Source: Clostridiaceae bacterium (lineage in GTDB: Bacteria > Bacillota > Clostridia > Oscillospirales > Acutalibacteraceae). Taken from it: 64,000 bases of DNA. This document shows positions 62,026-64,000 of this stretch, in pieces (the stretch's first letter is position 1; every line of letters starts with the position of its first letter). Made by a program: the position numbers and the translations under genes. The notes under the pieces were generated by a model. The model was not told where the DNA came from and ran no database searches. It saw nothing but the letters and a program-made list of their open reading frames with translations. The DNA lies in contig JAUMVO010000007.1 of assembly GCA_030530095.1 (NCBI GenBank), positions 1 through 64,000 of the forward strand, given 5' to 3'.

Positions 62026-62580
62026 ATGGTATATCCCATCACTATTGCAGGACTTAAGAGAGAGCTTCCGCTTTGCAAGGTCAACGACGACCTTTACATC
62101 GGCGCTTTCGTAATCTTCGGCGACCCCGCGCTGACAACCGCTTCGGCCAAGGCGCTTTTGGAAAAGGCTCCCGAGTACGATTACATCATCACGGCTGAGG
62201 CCAAGGGCATTCCGCTGGCTCACGAGATGGCAAGGCTCACGGGCGATTCGTATTATATCGTTGCGCGCAAGAAGCCCAAGCTCTATATGACAAGCGTTTT
62301 CGAGGCTACGGTTCAGTCCATCACCACCGTCGGCGAGCAGAAGCTCTACCTCGACGGCAAGGACGCCGAGCTTATGAAGGGTAAGAGAATACTTATAGTT
62401 GACGACGTTGCTTCAACGGGCGCATCGCTTCTCGCGGTTGAGCAGCTTGTTGAAAAGGCGGGTGGTATCATCTGCGGCAAGATGGCTATTTTAGCCGAGG
62501 GCGCCGCCATCGCAAGAGGCGACATCATCTATCTTGAGCCGCTTCCGCTGTTCAATGCGGACGGCAGCGTTAAGGAATAA
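62026..62580 (+). CDS. Phosphoribosyltransferase (adenine/xanthine PRTase-like)
   Basis: 184 aa from ATG 62026 (AGAGGTG upstream). RILIVDDVASTGASLLAVE is the PRPP loop; DYIITAEAKGIPLAHEMARLTG and KLYMTSVFEATVQSITT are the adenine-PRTase-like regions. Probably a purine salvage enzyme; the base is not certain from the sequence. Follows the flavoprotein by 26 bp. Confidence 0.85.
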   Translation: MVYPITIAGLKRELPLCKVNDDLYIGAFVIFGDPALTTASAKALLEKAPEYDYIITAEAKGIPLAHEMARLTGDSYYIVARKKPKLYMTSVFEATVQSITTVGEQKLYLDGKDAELMKGKRILIVDDVASTGASLLAVEQLVEKAGGIICGKMAILAEGAAIARGDIIYLEPLPLFNADGSVKE

Positions 62581-62588
62581 GAATTTGT

Positions 62589-62620
62589 TAAGCGGCAGGG
62601 CACAGTGTTTTGCCGCTTTG
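62589..62620 (+). terminator. Hairpin after the phosphoribosyltransferase
   Basis: AAGCGGCAGGGCACAGTGTTTTGCCGCTT followed by TGTTTT; weak T-run, so partial read-through to the next gene is possible. Confidence 0.55.
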
Positions 62621-62631
62621 TTTTAAGAAAA

Positions 62632-63573
62632 ATGATTAACAGAGATTTGCTTCGTCTTGCCGAGGACCTTGAAAAGCTTGACAAGCTCCGACGGCAGACA
62701 AGAAATTCAATAATATTCGCGGGTGTCTTCATACTTGTAATGACTTTCTGTATGTGGAAGCTTATGAGTCCGGACTCGCCCGTATCAGTTCCGATTTACT
62801 ACTCGTCGTTTTTCATATTCGCGTCGATAATCGGCGCTCTGCCGGTAACGATAGGTAAAATCAGACGGCGCTACAAAAAGCTTTACAACGCTGTAATCGT
62901 GCGCAACTCGCTTGAAAGGTATTTCGAAATTGAGGAGTTCAACTCCGATTACGGAATTCCCAAAAATACTATCGACTCAACGAATATGATACGCACGGGA
63001 AACTGCTACAAGACCGACGACCTTATCAGAGGCAGATATAAGGACATTTACTTTATGCAGTCGGACGTGCTTATGGAGGACCGCGCAAGCTACTCGCAGT
63101 ATATCAAGTCAAAGCCGATAACCTATTTCAAGGGACGCTGGATGATTTTCGAGTTCAACAAGCGTTTCAAATGCGACCTTATGGTGTTCGAAAAGGCGTT
63201 TATGATTACGGGTAAGAAGCGTATGCTCGCGCTCGACTCGGGCATAGAGAAGGTTGAGTTTGAGAGTGCCGCGTTCACCTCTCATTTTGACTGCTACACG
63301 AACAATCAGACCGAGGCGTTCTATGTTATGACGCCTCAGCTTATGGAGGCGCTGGAAACACTACGTGAAAACACGAGCGGCGCGCTGCTGCTTTGTTTCA
63401 AGAACAATATGCTTCACGTCGGCGTAAACTCGGGTAAATGGGCGTTTGAGCCGCCGATATTCTCTCCTATCGACGTATCGTCGGTCGGTGCGGAAATCGA
63501 AAAGGACATAATGCTCATCACTCAGTTCGTTGACGGGCTGAAGCTCAACGAAAAGGTTTATAAAAACGATTAA
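62632..63573 (+). CDS. DUF3137-like membrane protein
   Basis: 313 aa from ATG 62632; a start at 62605 is in frame but inside the hairpin region. Two membrane helices (about residues 27-47 and 57-75) separated by a short outside loop, then a large cytoplasmic domain (WMIFEFNKRFKCDLMVFEKAFMITGKK). It precedes a LemA gene by 18 bp, the usual neighbour of DUF3137 proteins. Function unknown. Ribosome site weak. Confidence 0.75.
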   Translation: MINRDLLRLAEDLEKLDKLRRQTRNSIIFAGVFILVMTFCMWKLMSPDSPVSVPIYYSSFFIFASIIGALPVTIGKIRRRYKKLYNAVIVRNSLERYFEIEEFNSDYGIPKNTIDSTNMIRTGNCYKTDDLIRGRYKDIYFMQSDVLMEDRASYSQYIKSKPITYFKGRWMIFEFNKRFKCDLMVFEKAFMITGKKRMLALDSGIEKVEFESAAFTSHFDCYTNNQTEAFYVMTPQLMEALETLRENTSGALLLCFKNNMLHVGVNSGKWAFEPPIFSPIDVSSVGAEIEKDIMLITQFVDGLKLNEKVYKND

Positions 63574-63591
63574 ATAAAAGGAGGCAATACT

Positions 63592-64000
63592 ATGTGGAAA
63601 TACGTACTTGCAGTGTTGGCCGTTCTCGTTGTCGCCTGCATTATCTGGTACATCAAAACCTTCAACAAAATCAAATCAACCCAGGTTAAAATCGACGAAA
63701 CCCTTTCGGGTATCGACGTGGCGCTGACCAAGCGTTTCGATATGCTCTCAAAGCTTCTCGATATCACCAAGGCTTACGCTCAGCACGAGAAGTTCACGCT
63801 TATCGAAACTATCCGTATGCGTTCGGGTATGAGCGTGCAGGAGTGCAGCGAGGTCAACTCAAAGCTTGACGAAATTGCCAGAAGCATCCGCATCACTGCC
63901 GAGGCTTATCCCGAGCTCAAATCAAGCGAAAACTTCAAGCAGCTTCAGATTACAGTCGCTGACGTTGAAGAGCATCTGAGCGCTTCAAGACGCGCGTATA
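63592..64000 (+). CDS. lemA: LemA family protein (cut by right edge)
   Basis: At least 136 aa, open at the edge. AAAGGAGG precedes ATG. N-terminal membrane helix (VLAVLAVLVVACIIWYI), then a helical outside/inside bundle (VALTKRFDMLSKLLDITKAY; EVNSKLDEIARSIRITAEAYPELKS). LemA proteins are small membrane proteins of unknown role; co-transcribed with the DUF3137 gene. Confidence 0.88.
   Translation, partial: MWKYVLAVLAVLVVACIIWYIKTFNKIKSTQVKIDETLSGIDVALTKRFDMLSKLLDITKAYAQHEKFTLIETIRMRSGMSVQECSEVNSKLDEIARSIRITAEAYPELKSSENFKQLQITVADVEEHLSASRRAY

Overview
The window comes from the chromosome of a spore-forming Clostridia bacterium, most likely Oscillospirales/Ruminococcaceae. The evidence is the sporulation genes (spoIVA, yqfC, yqfD, ylbJ), the Gram-positive conserved blocks (ylxM-ffh-rpsP-khpA-rimM-trmD; yqfCD-phoH-ybeY-dgkA-like; era-yqzL-recO), an NTKTGD-type cell-wall sorting signal, and a GPH sugar symporter and palindromic intergenic repeats of the kind seen in gut Firmicutes. 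The family assignment is inference.

Layout. 1-2.2 kb is an accessory fragment: a cut-off helicase-tail-like protein, a GIY-YIG/DUF4357 protein and a SLOG protein. It ends at the 3' end of a tRNA-Ser gene, the usual edge of an integrated element. 2.4-7.8 kb holds tRNA-Ser, a divergent Xre/zinc-ribbon regulator and membrane polyferredoxin, tRNA-Ala, an 800-bp gene-free block of structured repeats, glycyl-tRNA synthetase and a lipid kinase. 7.9-18.2 kb is one minus-strand arginine operon, argC-argJ-argB-argD-argF-carA-carB, in which carB is fused in frame to diaminopimelate epimerase (dapF). 18.4-27.3 kb is the divergent pyrimidine operon pyrC-carB-pyrK-pyrD-pyrF-pyrE-pyrB-pyrI. It has its own second carB but no carA. 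Together the two operons make carbamoyl phosphate and pass it to ornithine or aspartate.

27.4-30.6 kb carries a GPH symporter, a phosphoesterase and a TtcA-type enzyme. 30.9-34.5 kb is the SRP/ribosome operon. 34.6-39 kb has a lipoprotein, an MgtC-like membrane protein, mutS2 and recO. 39-49 kb has era, yqfCD-phoH-ybeY, ylbJ, small unknown genes and a three-gene cassette of unknown function. 49-53 kb has a phosphodiesterase, nagA, a cation efflux protein and a membrane-anchored phosphoesterase. 53.5-60 kb has spoIVA, a sortase-type surface protein, coaX with an ECF S component, and a two-component system. 60.1-64 kb has a queT gene under a preQ1-I riboswitch candidate, a flavodiiron protein, a phosphoribosyltransferase and a DUF3137/LemA pair cut by the right edge.

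Most noteworthy: the CarB-DapF fusion, whose epimerase half lacks one of the two catalytic cysteines; three dispersed copies of a modular hairpin array in which modules have changed order; a 21-bp duplication of the tRNA-Ala 3' end inside a structured non-coding block; and several regulatory leaders (ARG-box-like sites, a PyrR-loop-like pyr leader, preQ1).
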